A DNA stretch of 64,000 nt, taken from Nostoc indistinguendum CM1-VF10 (GTDB lineage Bacteria > Cyanobacteriota > Cyanobacteriia > Cyanobacteriales > Nostocaceae). The position numbers and the translations under genes were made by a program. The stretch is taken from positions 1 to 64,000 of the forward strand of contig JAHHHS010000020.1 of assembly GCA_019359215.1 (NCBI GenBank), in the 5' to 3' direction. A model generated the notes under the pieces. The model ran no database searches. It was not told where the DNA came from and worked only from the letters and a program-made list of their open reading frames with translations. Shown here one piece after another: positions 36,401 to 46,745 of this stretch (position 1 is its first letter; each line of letters starts with the position of its first letter).

Positions 36401-36431
36401 GATACCCGACTTCTTAAAGAAGTCAGGTATC
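36401..36431. terminator. hairpin terminator downstream of the giant RTX gene
   Basis: GATACCCGACTTCTT / GAAGTCAGGTATC hairpin, 48 bp beyond the stop of the minus-strand gene. It is related to the hairpin at 31966. Confidence 0.65.
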
Positions 36432-36478
36432 TCGTTGTTCACAAATGATTTAGGATTGGGATAACACTAGGCAACAAA

Positions 36479-39400
36479 CTAAGCCAAGACGCTAGCAGAG
36501 AAAACGAAATCATTTGCAGTTAGGCTCGTTGAGATAATTCCTAGCAATGAAACTAACTCTGTATTTCCGATTTTTACTAAAGTGTTACTATCCTGTTGCG
36601 ACAGTGTTAGCCCACTAAATTGAGTTACGCTAACACCACCAAGCCCGATTTTGTCAATCCCGACTGTAAAATCAGTCACTATGGTCTTGCTAGTTGGCAG
36701 ACTACCATTAGCAATCCAGAATTGATCAACACCAGTACCACCAGTTAGGCGTTGGCTACCTCCTTGACCGACAAATAGCGTATCATCACCATCGCCACCA
36801 AACAGTAAGTCATTGATATTAGAGAAGAGTTTGTCATCTCCAGAACCACCGTAGAGACGGTTATTGCTACCCTTACTTGTGAGGGTGTCTTTACCTGAAC
36901 CACCGAATAATGATTGACGAGAACCTTTAATTACTGTGAGACTATCATCACCTGCTCCCCCAAACAAGTTATTACTACCACTGGCTTCCACCACGACAAT
37001 AAGATCGTCATCATTGCCACCATCAGCACTGGTCTTTTGAGCCGGGCCATTTTGACCAATAAATATCTGATCATTACCGTCATTTCCGGAAACTGAAGAC
37101 TCACTTCCTGTAAGCACTGTGTCATCACCGTTTCCAGCCAGAATTGTGTTACCTTGAGTGCCTTCTACAAAGTCTGCTTCGTCACCTGCACTAAAGAATT
37201 GTCCTGGCTCAAGAGTGACAGTATCGCTGTTGGTAGAACCAAAACCATTTGGGAAAGTAGGCTGTACAGTTATTAGGTTATTGGGTAGTTCCAGGATACC
37301 GAGTTTTTCAGCAGGCGTATTACCCGTAACGTTAAAGTCATTGTCGTTAATCAAGGCTAGAGTGTTGGGTGCTACCAATGCTAAACCTTCTAATTTTTCC
37401 ACCCCGGTGTAACCCAACTGAGCAGCATTAGCAATTAGACTTTTGGTAACAGTGGTAATATTGGCAGTAGTTAACTCCGCAGAGGTCAGTTGTTCAATAG
37501 TTTTACCAGCTGGCAAAGTAAAGTTAGCAGGGTTGTTGATGTTGGTCGCCCCAGCTAAATCAATTTGGTAAATTAGTTTATTGCCAGCAGATGTACCATT
37601 GTCATCTCGCTCAACTACTGCAAATTTGCCGTTACCTAAAGATACTGCATCGCCAATTTTGTCAGTTGCCGGCAAACCTTCCAGGAGATACAAATATTCT
37701 CCTGTTACCTGCTTGGTGACAATATCAAACTCCAGAATTCGCAGGTTGAGAGAAGCTTTAGAAGTCGCATCATTAGCGACATCTGGGTTGTCAATGGGAC
37801 TTTGGATGAAAGCGTATAATTTAGTACCTTCCAGGGCTACAGCTTCAAATCCCCGGTTATTGCGGCGTTGGGCATAAACGAATGGTAATACCTCAGTTCC
37901 AAAAGTTCCCACTGGTTGATCTGGGTTGGGTGCAGTGGCAGTTCCTTGAGGAATAAAGCGGTCAATTAGTTTACCATTAACGTCAAAGTGGTAAATTGCC
38001 GGACGGTATTCATCTACCATCCAATAGTCTCCATTTTCCGCAATTACAATACCTTCTAAGTCAGCACCCAAAGGATCGTTAGCTAGAATATTGTTGTCTA
38101 AGTCAACAGCAATTTCATCTGTGTAGGCTAAACCATTTGCCCCAGCTTGCAAATTAGGCAATCCAGTTAATGGTGTCGTCCCATCTTGGCGGAATAGTCC
38201 TGTTCTCTTGGTAATATTGATTTCACCTGTGCTGCGGTTAAGTTCAAAGCTGACTATTTCTGGCTGGAAGTTGGGTAAGAAAAATGGTCTATTTGCACCA
38301 TTAGGTTCTCCATTGGGGCCACGGTCTGTGTGGGTGACAAACTTCAGGTTGCCATTTGCTGCAAATCCTTGAAAATACAACCCAGAAAAACCACCTAAGA
38401 AAATATCTTGATTTTCAGAGGTTGTTCCTAACTTGGGTAGGTTTTCAAATTCATAGATAGTCAGTTTGGGTTGGGCAACAGGATTGCGTGCATCGTAACT
38501 AGTGGTGTCAATAGTTAGAGAATTAGGAAAGGCATTGGCAATATTTTCCCAAGGCACCAGCTTGAAGTTAGAATTGATGTTTTCTTCTTTACCTTCATCG
38601 CTGACTATCTTGGCAGGTTCATTGGAACCATCTTGAGTGACAAATAAACCAAATGGAAAGTTAGGCCCCAGTGGCACGTTAATTACATCTGCACCGTCTG
38701 ACTCTTGTACGCTGTCAATTGGTCCATTATTACCAACCGCAAAGCTACCCAGGTATTCGTTGTTACCTTCACGGGTGTAGGCAACAAAGGTGTTGTCGCC
38801 TTGGCTGGATGCTAATAAGTAGCCTGTGCCATTTTTGCCGTAATAAATGGTCAGTCCTTCTACGTCATCGGTAAGGTAATTACCGCCCAAATCTCTGACT
38901 TGATCAATTAGCTTGCCAGTTGTGCCACCGTTTGGTTCTGCTTGGAACTTCCAAATACCGACATTTTCTTGTCCGATGTAGAGGAAACCAGTTTCCTGGT
39001 CTACTACCATACCCTCTGTTTGCGGATCGCGTTCGCTAATTGTCGGTACGGTAAATTCTCGCACTCGTTCAATGCCAATGCTATTACCTTTGTCAATCAG
39101 TTTAAACTGAGCGACATCTCCGGTTTCTCGACGATTGGCAAAGACATAATAATCATTGGTGATTGGACTACGGTACAATGCCAGCCCGTAAGCACTCCGA
39201 GAAGATGAGGAATAAGGTTCTGCAAAAGGTGCTGCTTGGAAGAGAGTACCAAGGTTGCTGTCGGTGATGTCTTCCAGGTAGTTGCCTTCAGCGCCAGGGT
39301 TGGGGTTAATTTTGAAGATTGCTAATTTATCATTGCCGCGATCGCTAGCTACAGCAATATCAACAGATTGATTGCCTAATTTAAAACCGTATTGCAGGTC

Positions 39401-41923
39401 AATATTGTTGTAGCGAATGCCACCAGGATTAACTGTTTGCAACAAATTACCAGATAAGTCATAAACCCGCAATCCAGCATTTTTGACTGAGGTTAATACT
39501 AAGCTATCGGCAGAATTTGTAGCATTAACATAGATAGCAGGATCATCAGCATCAGCCCGTTGATCTACTGGGAGTGTTTCATCGTCAAATAAATCAGGAC
39601 GGGTTTCTACTATGGGTGCAGCAGTTGAAACTAAGTCTGCACCCAAAGTCAGGATTTGGGTGAATTGGGTGTTACCAAAGTTGTTGTCACTCACCAGCAC
39701 AATGGACTGGCGACCATCTGCGAGTTTTGGGCCGAAGGCAAGACCTTCTATATTATCCAGTCCTGTAATCGGGTGATTTGCATCAGTGGGCAGATTCAGG
39801 TCAGTTAAATCTAATAGCAGACGTTTTTGAGCAGGTTTAATAGCAGCTAGTTGTTCAGCACCCAAATTATTGAGAGAATCGTAGAAGCTAACGTCTGTTG
39901 CACCTTGCAAAGAAACTTCGTAGATTTTAATGGTGTTACCAATACCTTGTGCAAAGGAACGTTCTAACGCCAGTAATGTACCACGGTTGTCTATTGCTAG
40001 TAAATCTACTAAGCCGTTGTCGGTAAAACCTGTAGTTGGGTTTGGTGTTACAGATGCATCTGTTGTATACAGGTATTCCTTTTCTGGTTGTCCACTGACC
40101 AGGTTATATTGCAGAATCCGAGAACGGCTACCACTGGTGGTGGTTACTTTTGGGCCATCCTGGAAGAGAGCGTTTTCAGTGGCGGTGAATAGAGTTTTCT
40201 GGTCGGGTGTAATGGTGAGGCTTTCAAAGGCTAAGTTATTGTAAACGCCTGATATTTGCGTATCACCTGCATTTATACTATTGCTATTGTTGGTATCTTG
40301 AACTACTGGTAAGAATTTGCTGGGAACAAGTAGCGATGCCACTTCTTGCCCTGTGGTTAGAGAAAACTCTTTAATGAAGGGATTAGTAACCCGACCAACA
40401 GCAGGATTTACTTCACCCTCAGAAGATATGAAAACAGTACCATTGTTGGTTAAAGCAATACCTTCTGGGTCAAGGCTATTGAGTGCAAAGAAGTTACCAT
40501 TGCTATCTTTCAGTGGTGTAACATTGGTAAAAGTGACCCCAGAATCCCCAGCAGTGAAAGTGTAGAAGCGAGCTAGACCGTTGCTATCAGAGCGAGCGTC
40601 TGAGATCGCGTAGTAGCGGTTGTTAGCTGCATCGTAGGTGACACCAGATAGTCCACCCAAGGGAGTCTGTAAGCCATTCACCGTTCCCGCCGCACCAGCA
40701 GGAATAAAGCCAGTAGTAAAAGTAGTTTGTCGTTCAAATCCCACACGGGGAATAGTTTTACCTACTTGAGTCGCCCCAGTTTGCACATCTGCGAACACCA
40801 AGCGATGGTCAGAACTGGGGAACGGAAAAGTACCAACTGGGGAGAATCTCGGGTCAGTATTTAGCGGCCAAAATACTCCTGAATTGGCAATTGTCAGATC
40901 AGTGGAGGGTAGCACATAATCAGTCCGCAGATTTCCGGGGGTCGTATCAGCAAAATCTGCGGTATCAAAGCTAGGATTCCCTTTTTGAGTAGCGTTTGCA
41001 CCACCTTGTAAGTCTGCTTGTTGGGGAGCACCAAGACTGCTAGGAATGACATTAGTATTGATATTGGGATTTTGCAACAGTTGGCGAATAGCGTTGTCAA
41101 AACTATCACCATCTAACGGATCTGCATTTTGATCTCCGACAATCACAAAGCTTGAACCAGAAGCAATCCCGCCCGTTTTCCCCTGATCATCGTAAATATA
41201 ATTACTTGTACCAGGGGTAATATAGTCTGCCCAAAAACGGATCTCGTCGTGGTTGCGCTTACCGTTGCGGTCTTCCGGCCCATCAAAGGTTGGGGGTGTG
41301 GGGTGGCTAGCGAGGACATGAATTGTCTCGCCGTTCACCTGGATTGGGACATCCCAATGACTTTTGGAGGAGAGGAGTAAAACTTCCAATTCGTCCTGAG
41401 AATACCAATCATTTAGCTGTAGTGTTGTAGGATCATCGGGAAGCAAAGCATTGGGCATATCCTTCCAGAGGAAGTTTTGGAAGGTGCGGACGTTAGCTGT
41501 ATCGATGGGATATTTGGACAACAGCAACATCCCAAATTGACCAGGAAAATTGCCGAATCCGAAGGCATCATCGCCATATCCCGATTCGCCTGGGATTGTA
41601 ACTACTGCACCGTTGTTGTTCAAGTCAAAACCAGAGGCAATACCCGTATTGGAAGGAGCAATATAAAAATAAGGGTAATCAACAGGAGTTGCACCATTCT
41701 GGCTGACTGCAAGGTAATTTTGCTTGAATAACTGAACTGCCTCCGGGGAGTAGTCAAACTCATTAATTAGTAATACATCCGGGTTACTACGCTGGATGAT
41801 TTCTGCAACAGCTTTTGCCTGAGCATTATCAGGGGTTGACAAATCGCTAACAAGTTGACCTGAAGCGTTGCGGTTTAGTGAAGCATTGAATTGAGAAAAG
41901 CGGATTGTATTATTAGTTACCAT
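36479..41923 (-). CDS. giant RTX exoenzyme: endonuclease/exonuclease/phosphatase + two esterase-like phytase domains + 3-phytase
   Basis: An 1814-aa secreted protein. About 1-385 is an endonuclease/exonuclease/phosphatase domain ([42 protein letters not shown]). About 390-770 is an esterase-like phytase-associated propeller ([28 protein letters not shown]). About 775-1110 is a beta-propeller 3-phytase ([47 protein letters not shown]). About 1150-1590 is a second esterase-like domain ([22 protein letters not shown]). From about 1605 come RTX repeats and a C-terminal cassette nearly the same as in the GDPD protein. There is no Sec signal. It should liberate phosphate from phytate, nucleic acids and esters extracellularly. 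A good Pho box lies about 600 bp upstream. Confidence 0.9.
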   Translation of the reverse strand: MVTNNTIRFSQFNASLNRNASGQLVSDLSTPDNAQAKAVAEIIQRSNPDVLLINEFDYSPEAVQLFKQNYLAVSQNGATPVDYPYFYIAPSNTGIASGFDLNNNGAVVTIPGESGYGDDAFGFGNFPGQFGMLLLSKYPIDTANVRTFQNFLWKDMPNALLPDDPTTLQLNDWYSQDELEVLLLSSKSHWDVPIQVNGETIHVLASHPTPPTFDGPEDRNGKRNHDEIRFWADYITPGTSNYIYDDQGKTGGIASGSSFVIVGDQNADPLDGDSFDNAIRQLLQNPNINTNVIPSSLGAPQQADLQGGANATQKGNPSFDTADFADTTPGNLRTDYVLPSTDLTIANSGVFWPLNTDPRFSPVGTFPFPSSDHRLVFADVQTGATQVGKTIPRVGFERQTTFTTGFIPAGAAGTVNGLQTPLGGLSGVTYDAANNRYYAISDARSDSNGLARFYTFTAGDSGVTFTNVTPLKDSNGNFFALNSLDPEGIALTNNGTVFISSEGEVNPAVGRVTNPFIKEFSLTTGQEVASLLVPSKFLPVVQDTNNSNSINAGDTQISGVYNNLAFESLTITPDQKTLFTATENALFQDGPKVTTTSGSRSRILQYNLVSGQPEKEYLYTTDASVTPNPTTGFTDNGLVDLLAIDNRGTLLALERSFAQGIGNTIKIYEVSLQGATDVSFYDSLNNLGAEQLAAIKPAQKRLLLDLTDLNLPTDANHPITGLDNIEGLAFGPKLADGRQSIVLVSDNNFGNTQFTQILTLGADLVSTAAPIVETRPDLFDDETLPVDQRADADDPAIYVNATNSADSLVLTSVKNAGLRVYDLSGNLLQTVNPGGIRYNNIDLQYGFKLGNQSVDIAVASDRGNDKLAIFKINPNPGAEGNYLEDITDSNLGTLFQAAPFAEPYSSSSRSAYGLALYRSPITNDYYVFANRRETGDVAQFKLIDKGNSIGIERVREFTVPTISERDPQTEGMVVDQETGFLYIGQENVGIWKFQAEPNGGTTGKLIDQVRDLGGNYLTDDVEGLTIYYGKNGTGYLLASSQGDNTFVAYTREGNNEYLGSFAVGNNGPIDSVQESDGADVINVPLGPNFPFGLFVTQDGSNEPAKIVSDEGKEENINSNFKLVPWENIANAFPNSLTIDTTSYDARNPVAQPKLTIYEFENLPKLGTTSENQDIFLGGFSGLYFQGFAANGNLKFVTHTDRGPNGEPNGANRPFFLPNFQPEIVSFELNRSTGEINITKRTGLFRQDGTTPLTGLPNLQAGANGLAYTDEIAVDLDNNILANDPLGADLEGIVIAENGDYWMVDEYRPAIYHFDVNGKLIDRFIPQGTATAPNPDQPVGTFGTEVLPFVYAQRRNNRGFEAVALEGTKLYAFIQSPIDNPDVANDATSKASLNLRILEFDIVTKQVTGEYLYLLEGLPATDKIGDAVSLGNGKFAVVERDDNGTSAGNKLIYQIDLAGATNINNPANFTLPAGKTIEQLTSAELTTANITTVTKSLIANAAQLGYTGVEKLEGLALVAPNTLALINDNDFNVTGNTPAEKLGILELPNNLITVQPTFPNGFGSTNSDTVTLEPGQFFSAGDEADFVEGTQGNTILAGNGDDTVLTGSESSVSGNDGNDQIFIGQNGPAQKTSADGGNDDDLIVVVEASGSNNLFGGAGDDSLTVIKGSRQSLFGGSGKDTLTSKGSNNRLYGGSGDDKLFSNINDLLFGGDGDDTLFVGQGGSQRLTGGTGVDQFWIANGSLPTSKTIVTDFTVGIDKIGLGGVSVTQFSGLTLSQQDSNTLVKIGNTELVSLLGIISTSLTANDFVFSASVLA

Positions 41924-42523
41924 AATATAGTTCTGGGGTAAATTCAGAGTGGGTGAAGATAAGGGGACATTTGAGGCTGAAGAAATGAGGCTTAATTAGC
42001 TGTAACTGCCAATTTTGTCGGTAAGAATTAATTCGTAAGTGATTTAGTACTGCTGAGAAAGAAACCTCAGGGCTAGTACTGGCAGCGTCAATGCCACATT
42101 CAAAATCCAAAGCGTGGAGAAGTTGGAGTGTAAATGCCATTTTTATCGCCAGTAAAAAACCATTAACTGCAAAGAAGCACTCTCCAATTAGAGCAATCAC
42201 AATATCAAGATCGACAAGATAAAATATCAAGCAGAGCTTGTCAATAACTAGACCTTAATATCAATAAAGCCCAAGACAATCGCATTATGCCTATTTATTG
42301 AGAATATTTTAGGCTATCGTTTTGACCCCTAGAAAGTAAATCAAGCGATAAATTTGACTCCTTGATTAATACATTAACCAAGGTTTTTGTCAAGAATCAT
42401 TTAGATGCGCTTACCCAGGATAAAGTATGTCTTCCAAACCACTATTATTATTGGTTGTGAAAAGACAGCTACATAATTTTTCAGTATTGGTTCTTAATTG
42501 GGCATTTTCAAATTATCCCATCT

Positions 42524-42553
42524 AGATTAAGAAACGGCTAGCAAAAGGTTAAG
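42524..42553 (-). promoter_or_regulatory. Pho box (three 8-bp units, 11-bp period)
   Basis: Read on the minus strand: CTTAACCT ttt GCTAGCCG ttt CTTAATCT. The outer units fit PyTTAAPyPyT exactly, the middle unit is degenerate, and the spacers are 3 nt. This is the layout of cyanobacterial PhoB (SphR) binding sites. It is about 600 bp upstream of the giant phytase/phosphatase gene. Confidence 0.7.
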
Positions 42554-42757
42554 AAAAAATATTTGGGTTTGAGGGCGGTTTTAGCCGCAGCAATTCTTCT
42601 CGGTAATATATTTTGATCGGATTGCAGGATCGGTAAAACTTGGAAATGCCTGTTTTATCGTTGACACCACTGAAGTCTCTCTCTGACTAGGCTTCAGCCT
42701 TTTCTGACCTCTGAATCAATCTAAAAATTCCTAAACTAAAACACATCTAAAAACTTT

Positions 42758-42979
42758 CATATCAGTACCGACTTAACTAGCGCAGATTTGACTAGCGCAG
42801 ATTTAACTAGCACCGATTTAACAGATGCTAAATTGAGCAATGCTAACTAGAGTAATGCTAGTTTGAAAAGCGCTAAATTAAGCGGTAATCAATTCAGTCG
42901 TGTTCGCTTAAGTGATTCAGACCTAAGTGATGCAAATCTCAGTAATGCAAATTTACGTAATACCAACCTAATTCACTAG
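42758..42979 (+). pseudogene. pentapeptide-repeat protein remnant
   Basis: The frame encodes repeats of A(D/N)LxX: STDLTSADLTSADLTSTDL, then after an in-frame TAG continues SNASLKSAKLSG and SDSDLSDANLSNANLRN before another TAG. A start codon is not evident. This is a decayed quadrilateral beta-helix repeat segment, lying against the end of the broken RTX gene on the other strand. Confidence 0.65.
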
Positions 42980-43590
42980 CATTAGTAGCGATGACGCGAT
43001 CGCTCCCAGCTAGGGCATTGACTATGTATTTGGTTGAACCTGTAAGTTCACTGATATATATGATATCGTTGCCAGATGTTGCTTTATTATTGGCAACAGT
43101 TAGGTTAAAGGTATCAACTGCACCATCTGAGTTAAACAGGGTTGGTACTTTGGTTGCGGTGATTTGTTAAAATTGGTCGCCACTGTCGAATATCTCATTA
43201 CCGCTTGTGTCCCAAATCGAAAAGGAACGCACCCCAAATGCTTCGATACGATCAAAATCTCCGTCTCCATCGATATCACCTGTGGCCCTGGTTATACCAA
43301 TTCAAATAATGTTTGCGACACATCAATTATTTGTAAGGGCACAACATTGTTGTGCCCTTACCCATCTGTCGCATTCTTTTTTCAAATTGGTATAAGTTAA
43401 CTGTTTGATTACCGGAAACAGCACTAGAAGCGGTAGCTGTAACTATAATTTTGGTTGTATCTGCTTCAGTTCCTGAGTTAGTGCTGACGGATAAGTTTAC
43501 TGTCGGATTTCCATTAGCGATCGCAAAGTTTGTGGTATCAGAAACTGTAGTAGTATAGTCACCATTAACGGTATCGACTGTCCAATTTAT
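42966..43590 (-). pseudogene. broken secreted RTX/phosphatase-type gene
   Basis: Minus-strand translation gives a Calx-beta-like segment (SDTTNFAIANGNPTVNLSV; then TATASSAVSGNQTVNL), followed, beyond a MITE, by [19 protein letters not shown] and [17 protein letters not shown]. It then meets an in-frame TAA at 43167-43169 and continues in the same frame (FNSDGAVDTFNLTVANN; ATSGNDIIYISELTGST). The RSFSIWDT...[10 protein letters not shown] motif is typical of choice-of-anchor I/alkaline-phosphatase-type secreted proteins. MITE insertion, deletion and a nonsense codon show it is dead. A good Pho box lies about 350 bp upstream. Confidence 0.7.
43292..43395. mobile_element. MITE, 104 bp, inside the broken RTX gene
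   Basis: Terminal inverted repeats TTATACCAATT(C/T)(A/G)AA at both ends, an inner GCGACA/TGTCGC pair, and a perfect 14-bp palindrome core (43333-43361, TAAGGGCACAACA arms). The whole element can fold into one hairpin. It interrupts the pseudogene. Confidence 0.8.
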
Positions 43591-43941
43591 TTTGAGTTAT
43601 ATCTCATTTAAAACCCCTAATAGTGGAGGCAGTAGTAAAGAGTTTTAGGTTGTTTGAAAACCGCCTAAAAACTTTTTATTTAGGAATAATTCGCCCAATG
43701 AATTTTCTCTAGGCAAAATCATTTATTTAATACAGTAAATTTTGGTGGCTATAAAGTTAAATAATTCGCCATCGCTTCCCGCTATTGTATTTTTACTAAC
43801 CATTACAAAAATTTGACTGCAAAGATGCACTTTACAGCTTTAGCGAGCGCAATATCCCCATCCAAAATGGAATTTTAGTAAAAAATGCTACATATATTAT
43901 TAAGATTAATCCATATTTACCAAACTCAAATTATCTCAGTA

Positions 43942-43971
43942 ATGTTAAGAAACAGATAGGAAAAGGTTAAA
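43942..43971 (-). promoter_or_regulatory. Pho box upstream of the broken RTX gene
   Basis: Minus strand: TTTAACCT ttt CCTATCTG ttt CTTAACAT. It has the same geometry and the same degenerate middle unit as the box at 42524, suggesting duplicated promoters of two Pho-controlled exoprotein genes. Confidence 0.65.
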
Positions 43972-44134
43972 AAACAAATATTTGGCATAGAGTTGCACTA
44001 AGATAACATCAAATTAAAATAGCCTCTGGTCGATATAACTAAACCAGAGACTAGTTTTAACAGAGTAGAATAGAATGTCTGATTCCAATTTGTTAAAAAC
44101 GTAATACCGTCAGAATTGGTATCACTGTGAATTA

Positions 44135-44908
44135 TCAGAAATTACGAGGATTCAAGCGAACAGAGTTAGGTTGAGACTGACGACGAATTGTCACTCCATT
44201 GCGGAGGTTGTTCGCAGTACCGCCATCTTTGCGATCGAGGAACGGTTTCAGATTAATCCCACCTCTAGACGAACTAACCCGATTCTTGCCACTACCCAGA
44301 AGTGTGCGTCCTAAATTATATAATTCATTCCCTCCACTACTGCGATTGCCATAAGTATTAACAGCTATAGTTTGTTGTCCACTGTCAGCAGTAGTCAAGT
44401 TTTGAAAAATGCTATTGCGGATAACAACGGGATCTTTCCCACGCGGTACTGTCAGCACAATTCTACAGCTTGGGTTAGCTTCTGTTGTGACGCAGACAAT
44501 ATTTTCGTTATTTTCTACAGATGTCTGGAGTTCTAGTAAACCATCCGGGCGATAAAGTTCTAAGCGACTGGCAATTGTTGAACAACGTCTTTGTGTATCC
44601 CAACCACCGCCTAAAGTCGCAGGCGCAGCCCAAGGAAAGAATTGCCCTGGTTGACTTTGTGGCTGATACATAACGGTGTACTGACCATTATAAGTCTGAC
44701 AGGTAAACCGAGTTGTCCCGTCAGCCGAGGGTGAAGGTGGTATATCTGTTGATGTATCTATTGGTACTGATGACCCACCTGATGGTACTGTTGGTACGAC
44801 AACGCCATCGCCAGTAGAGTCATATTGCGCCATTGCTACGGAATTGCCCAGACACAAAGATAAGCCGAGACTGCCCAAAGCTATCAATCGAAGCAGTTGT
44901 GATGACAT
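44135..44908 (-). CDS. COP23 domain protein
   Basis: A 257-aa exported protein with a signal peptide (SLGLSLCLGNSVAMAQ). The COP23 (circadian oscillating protein 23 kDa) domain spans about 65-195: TRFTCQ, YTVMYQPQSQ, FFPWA, LGGGWDTQRRCSTIASRLELYRPDGLLELQTS, and NIVCVTTEANPSCRIVLTVPRGKDP. The Cys residues are conserved and may form disulfides. The C-terminal tail is basic and Asn/Arg-rich. In a unicellular cyanobacterium the namesake is a membrane-associated protein with circadian abundance; the molecular role is unknown. It is monocistronic. Confidence 0.88.
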   Translation of the reverse strand: MSSQLLRLIALGSLGLSLCLGNSVAMAQYDSTGDGVVVPTVPSGGSSVPIDTSTDIPPSPSADGTTRFTCQTYNGQYTVMYQPQSQPGQFFPWAAPATLGGGWDTQRRCSTIASRLELYRPDGLLELQTSVENNENIVCVTTEANPSCRIVLTVPRGKDPVVIRNSIFQNLTTADSGQQTIAVNTYGNRSSGGNELYNLGRTLLGSGKNRVSSSRGGINLKPFLDRKDGGTANNLRNGVTIRRQSQPNSVRLNPRNF

Positions 44909-45314
44909 ATAATCATCCTCCAGTAAAAACTAGGTGGGGAATTGATAGTTTAAGTGACGAATAATTCTCTGTTTTGATTCATCAAAAACGCTATTTTTTT
45001 CCTCTCTTGCTTTTTTCTGTTCGAGTAGCTTTTTTACCCGTGCTTTAAGCTGTTACGCATTTAACTTGAATATTTATATGAAGGGTGATGACTGATGACT
45101 GATAACCGTCAACAGTCAACGACCGTAAAGACTTATCTTTATTTTACGGGCGATCGCAGTTATATTACAACGTCGCCGTTTGAGATGCGATGCCTACGGA
45201 GAACAAAGCTAACGCACAGGTGTAAAACATAAAAAACCCCGGTGAAACAACTAACCGAGGTAAGAGAGAATTGAGAATGACAATGAGATACAGCGATACG
45301 GAAATGGAAAAATT
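44909..45314. other. intergenic region between the COP23 gene and psb34
   Basis: Holds TGACTGATGACTGATAACC / GTCAACAGTCAAC short repeats (about 45087-45122), two HIP1-like sites and the psb34 terminator (45231-45260). Confidence 0.45.
45231..45260 (-). terminator. rho-independent terminator of psb34
   Basis: On the minus strand CCTCGGT...ACCGGGG stem followed by TTTTTT, 55 bp after the psb34 stop. Confidence 0.7.
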
Positions 45315-45485
45315 TTAGCTAACGCTAAAACCAACCAAAACTAAAGTTGTGACAATTAAAGTCGCAAAAAGTCCTTGTAAAACGTATTTACGTTGTTCCC
45401 AAATTGCCGGGTACTCGGCGTAGTAGACCTTGGGTTCAGTTGCGTAATTATTGAGAATACCGTTTTCATTTACAGTGGTATACAT
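45315..45485 (-). CDS. psb34: photosystem II assembly protein Psb34
   Basis: A 56-codon gene. The product starts MYTTVNENGILNNYATEPKV, has YYAEYPAIWEQRKYVLQG, then one transmembrane helix (LFATLIVTTLVLVGFSVS) and stops. The LNN-(F/Y)-A-x-EPKVY motif and single C-terminal helix match Psb34, a small thylakoid protein related to high-light-inducible proteins that binds the CP47 side during PSII assembly. A good hairpin terminator follows. Start is fixed by the conserved N-terminus. Confidence 0.82.
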   Translation of the reverse strand: MYTTVNENGILNNYATEPKVYYAEYPAIWEQRKYVLQGLFATLIVTTLVLVGFSVS

Positions 45486-45698
45486 AGTTTTTCTCTTTTT
45501 GTTTACTTATGTAACTAAATTTAACAATATTGTTACAAAACGTCAAGAGTACTTGACAAAAAAAGCTGATTATTTTAAACAAAGTTACTTATCAGGCATA
45601 AGGGATTTAGGCGAAGCTGCTCCAGCCGCCGAAAGCGCCATAAATTAAGCGGTTTTTTAAATCGCTTAATCTAAAATGACAACGCCTAAAATCTACAT

Positions 45699-46745
45699 CT
45701 AATTCTTCATCACTGCATCCAATAGCACATTGGCATCAAAGCGGACTACATCAGTGCAAGGTAGCCCAGTTTCTGCTATTGTTTGAGCGATGCTTTCCTC
45801 GGCCGCAGACTCATCTAGATGGGCTGTGTTAAGGGCTATACCTGCTACAGTAACAGTGCCAAAAGCGCCACCAGCACTAGCAACGGTTTCATAAAGCCGA
45901 ATTACCTCTGGTAGAGGTGGAATTACTACATGGGGATGATTGCGGACATGAACTTGTCCCGCCCGATGGACTAACACCAGTTGAGTTGGTTGTGAACCAC
46001 GAATTAAAGGTAGGGTTGCCGTTGAACCAGGGTGTAGTAGTGAACCTTGTCCTTCAATGTGCAGGATGTCATAGTTTTTGCCATAACGCATAACTATCTG
46101 TTCCACAGCACCAGCAGCAAAGTCTACCCGCACGGCATCTAAAGCCACGCCATCACCTTTTAACATCACCCCAGTTTGACCTGTGGCGAGGAATTTAGAA
46201 CGCCAGCCCCGTAGTTTTGACGCCCAATGTAACTCTAAACTAGTTGACATTTTACCGATCGCCATATCGGTTCCCACAGTCAAAACCCGCTGACAGGGAA
46301 GTGTGCGTGCCATGCCACTAGCTACACTTATATTAGGCGGCTCTTTTCGTACATCCCAAATTAGTTGCCCTGGTTTGAGCAGTGTATTTAACTCTGGTAT
46401 GTTTGCCATTGGTGTATGCAAACCATTCACCAGCGACATTCCAGCTTCTAAAGCTTCTTTGATTTCTACCCAGTAATCATCTGGTACAGCACCACCTCCT
46501 GGAGCAATGCCTATTACCAAAACTTCCGGCTTGTACTCCAGGGCTGCGGCTAGTGATGCCACAATCGGCACATCTCGCTTGATACCTGTTAATTCTGGTA
46601 GGGATTTGCCAGCACACTCGCGATCAATTACGGTTACGATTGGGGCTTCACTATAGCGTAAAATTGCTAGACCTGTTTTGCCCTGAGTTCCAGTAGTTCC
46701 CTCATGAAGCAAGATAGCTATTCGTTGATTAAGTGGCAGACGCAC
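45699..46745 (-). CDS. DUF1611 family protein (DgcN-like N-acetyltransferase candidate)
   Basis: A 348-aa protein of the DUF1611 family. It has an N-terminal Rossmann-like domain (AILLHEGTTGTQGKTG; VLVIGIAPGGGAVPDDYW; GLHTPMANIPEL) and a C-terminal P-loop-like domain (VLTVGTDMAIGKMSTSLEL; FLATGQTGVML; HIEGQGSLLHPG). One DUF1611 member, DgcN, has been described as a D-glutamate N-acetyltransferase working with DgcA, an N-acetyl-D-glutamate racemase of the enolase superfamily. Here the gene overlaps by 17 bp the upstream gene for an epimerase of that superfamily, the same pairing. Function is inferred from family and operon only. Confidence 0.8.
   Translation of the reverse strand: MRLPLNQRIAILLHEGTTGTQGKTGLAILRYSEAPIVTVIDRECAGKSLPELTGIKRDVPIVASLAAALEYKPEVLVIGIAPGGGAVPDDYWVEIKEALEAGMSLVNGLHTPMANIPELNTLLKPGQLIWDVRKEPPNISVASGMARTLPCQRVLTVGTDMAIGKMSTSLELHWASKLRGWRSKFLATGQTGVMLKGDGVALDAVRVDFAAGAVEQIVMRYGKNYDILHIEGQGSLLHPGSTATLPLIRGSQPTQLVLVHRAGQVHVRNHPHVVIPPLPEVIRLYETVASAGGAFGTVTVAGIALNTAHLDESAAEESIAQTIAETGLPCTDVVRFDANVLLDAVMKN

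Larger units (their letters stand above)
35168..36478. other. intergenic region, 1.3 kb, repeat-rich
   Basis: No secure gene. It holds a Pho-box-like element (35527-35545), a GTTGACTGTTGAC/GTCAACGGTCAAC inverted repeat (about 35663-35702), a MITE-like hairpin (35748-35910), an 84-bp direct repeat array (35996-36211), a CCCAACATT...TTGTTGGG palindrome region (about 36280-36345) and a terminator (36401-36431). Confidence 0.6.
41924..44134. other. intergenic/decayed region, 2.2 kb
   Basis: Contains two Pho boxes (42524-42553, 43942-43971), a pentapeptide-repeat remnant on the plus strand, a broken RTX/phosphatase-type gene on the minus strand and a MITE. The 105-codon open frame at 41913-42230 shows no coding character. 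Confidence 0.6.

Noticed and set aside
41913..42230. 105-codon open frame upstream of the giant RTX gene
   Set aside because: It overlaps the start of that gene, has low-complexity composition and no recognisable motif, and spans leader DNA; likely chance.
45451..45648. 65-codon plus-strand frame over the psb34 start
   Set aside because: It is antisense to psb34 and its leader; the conserved small protein is on the minus strand.
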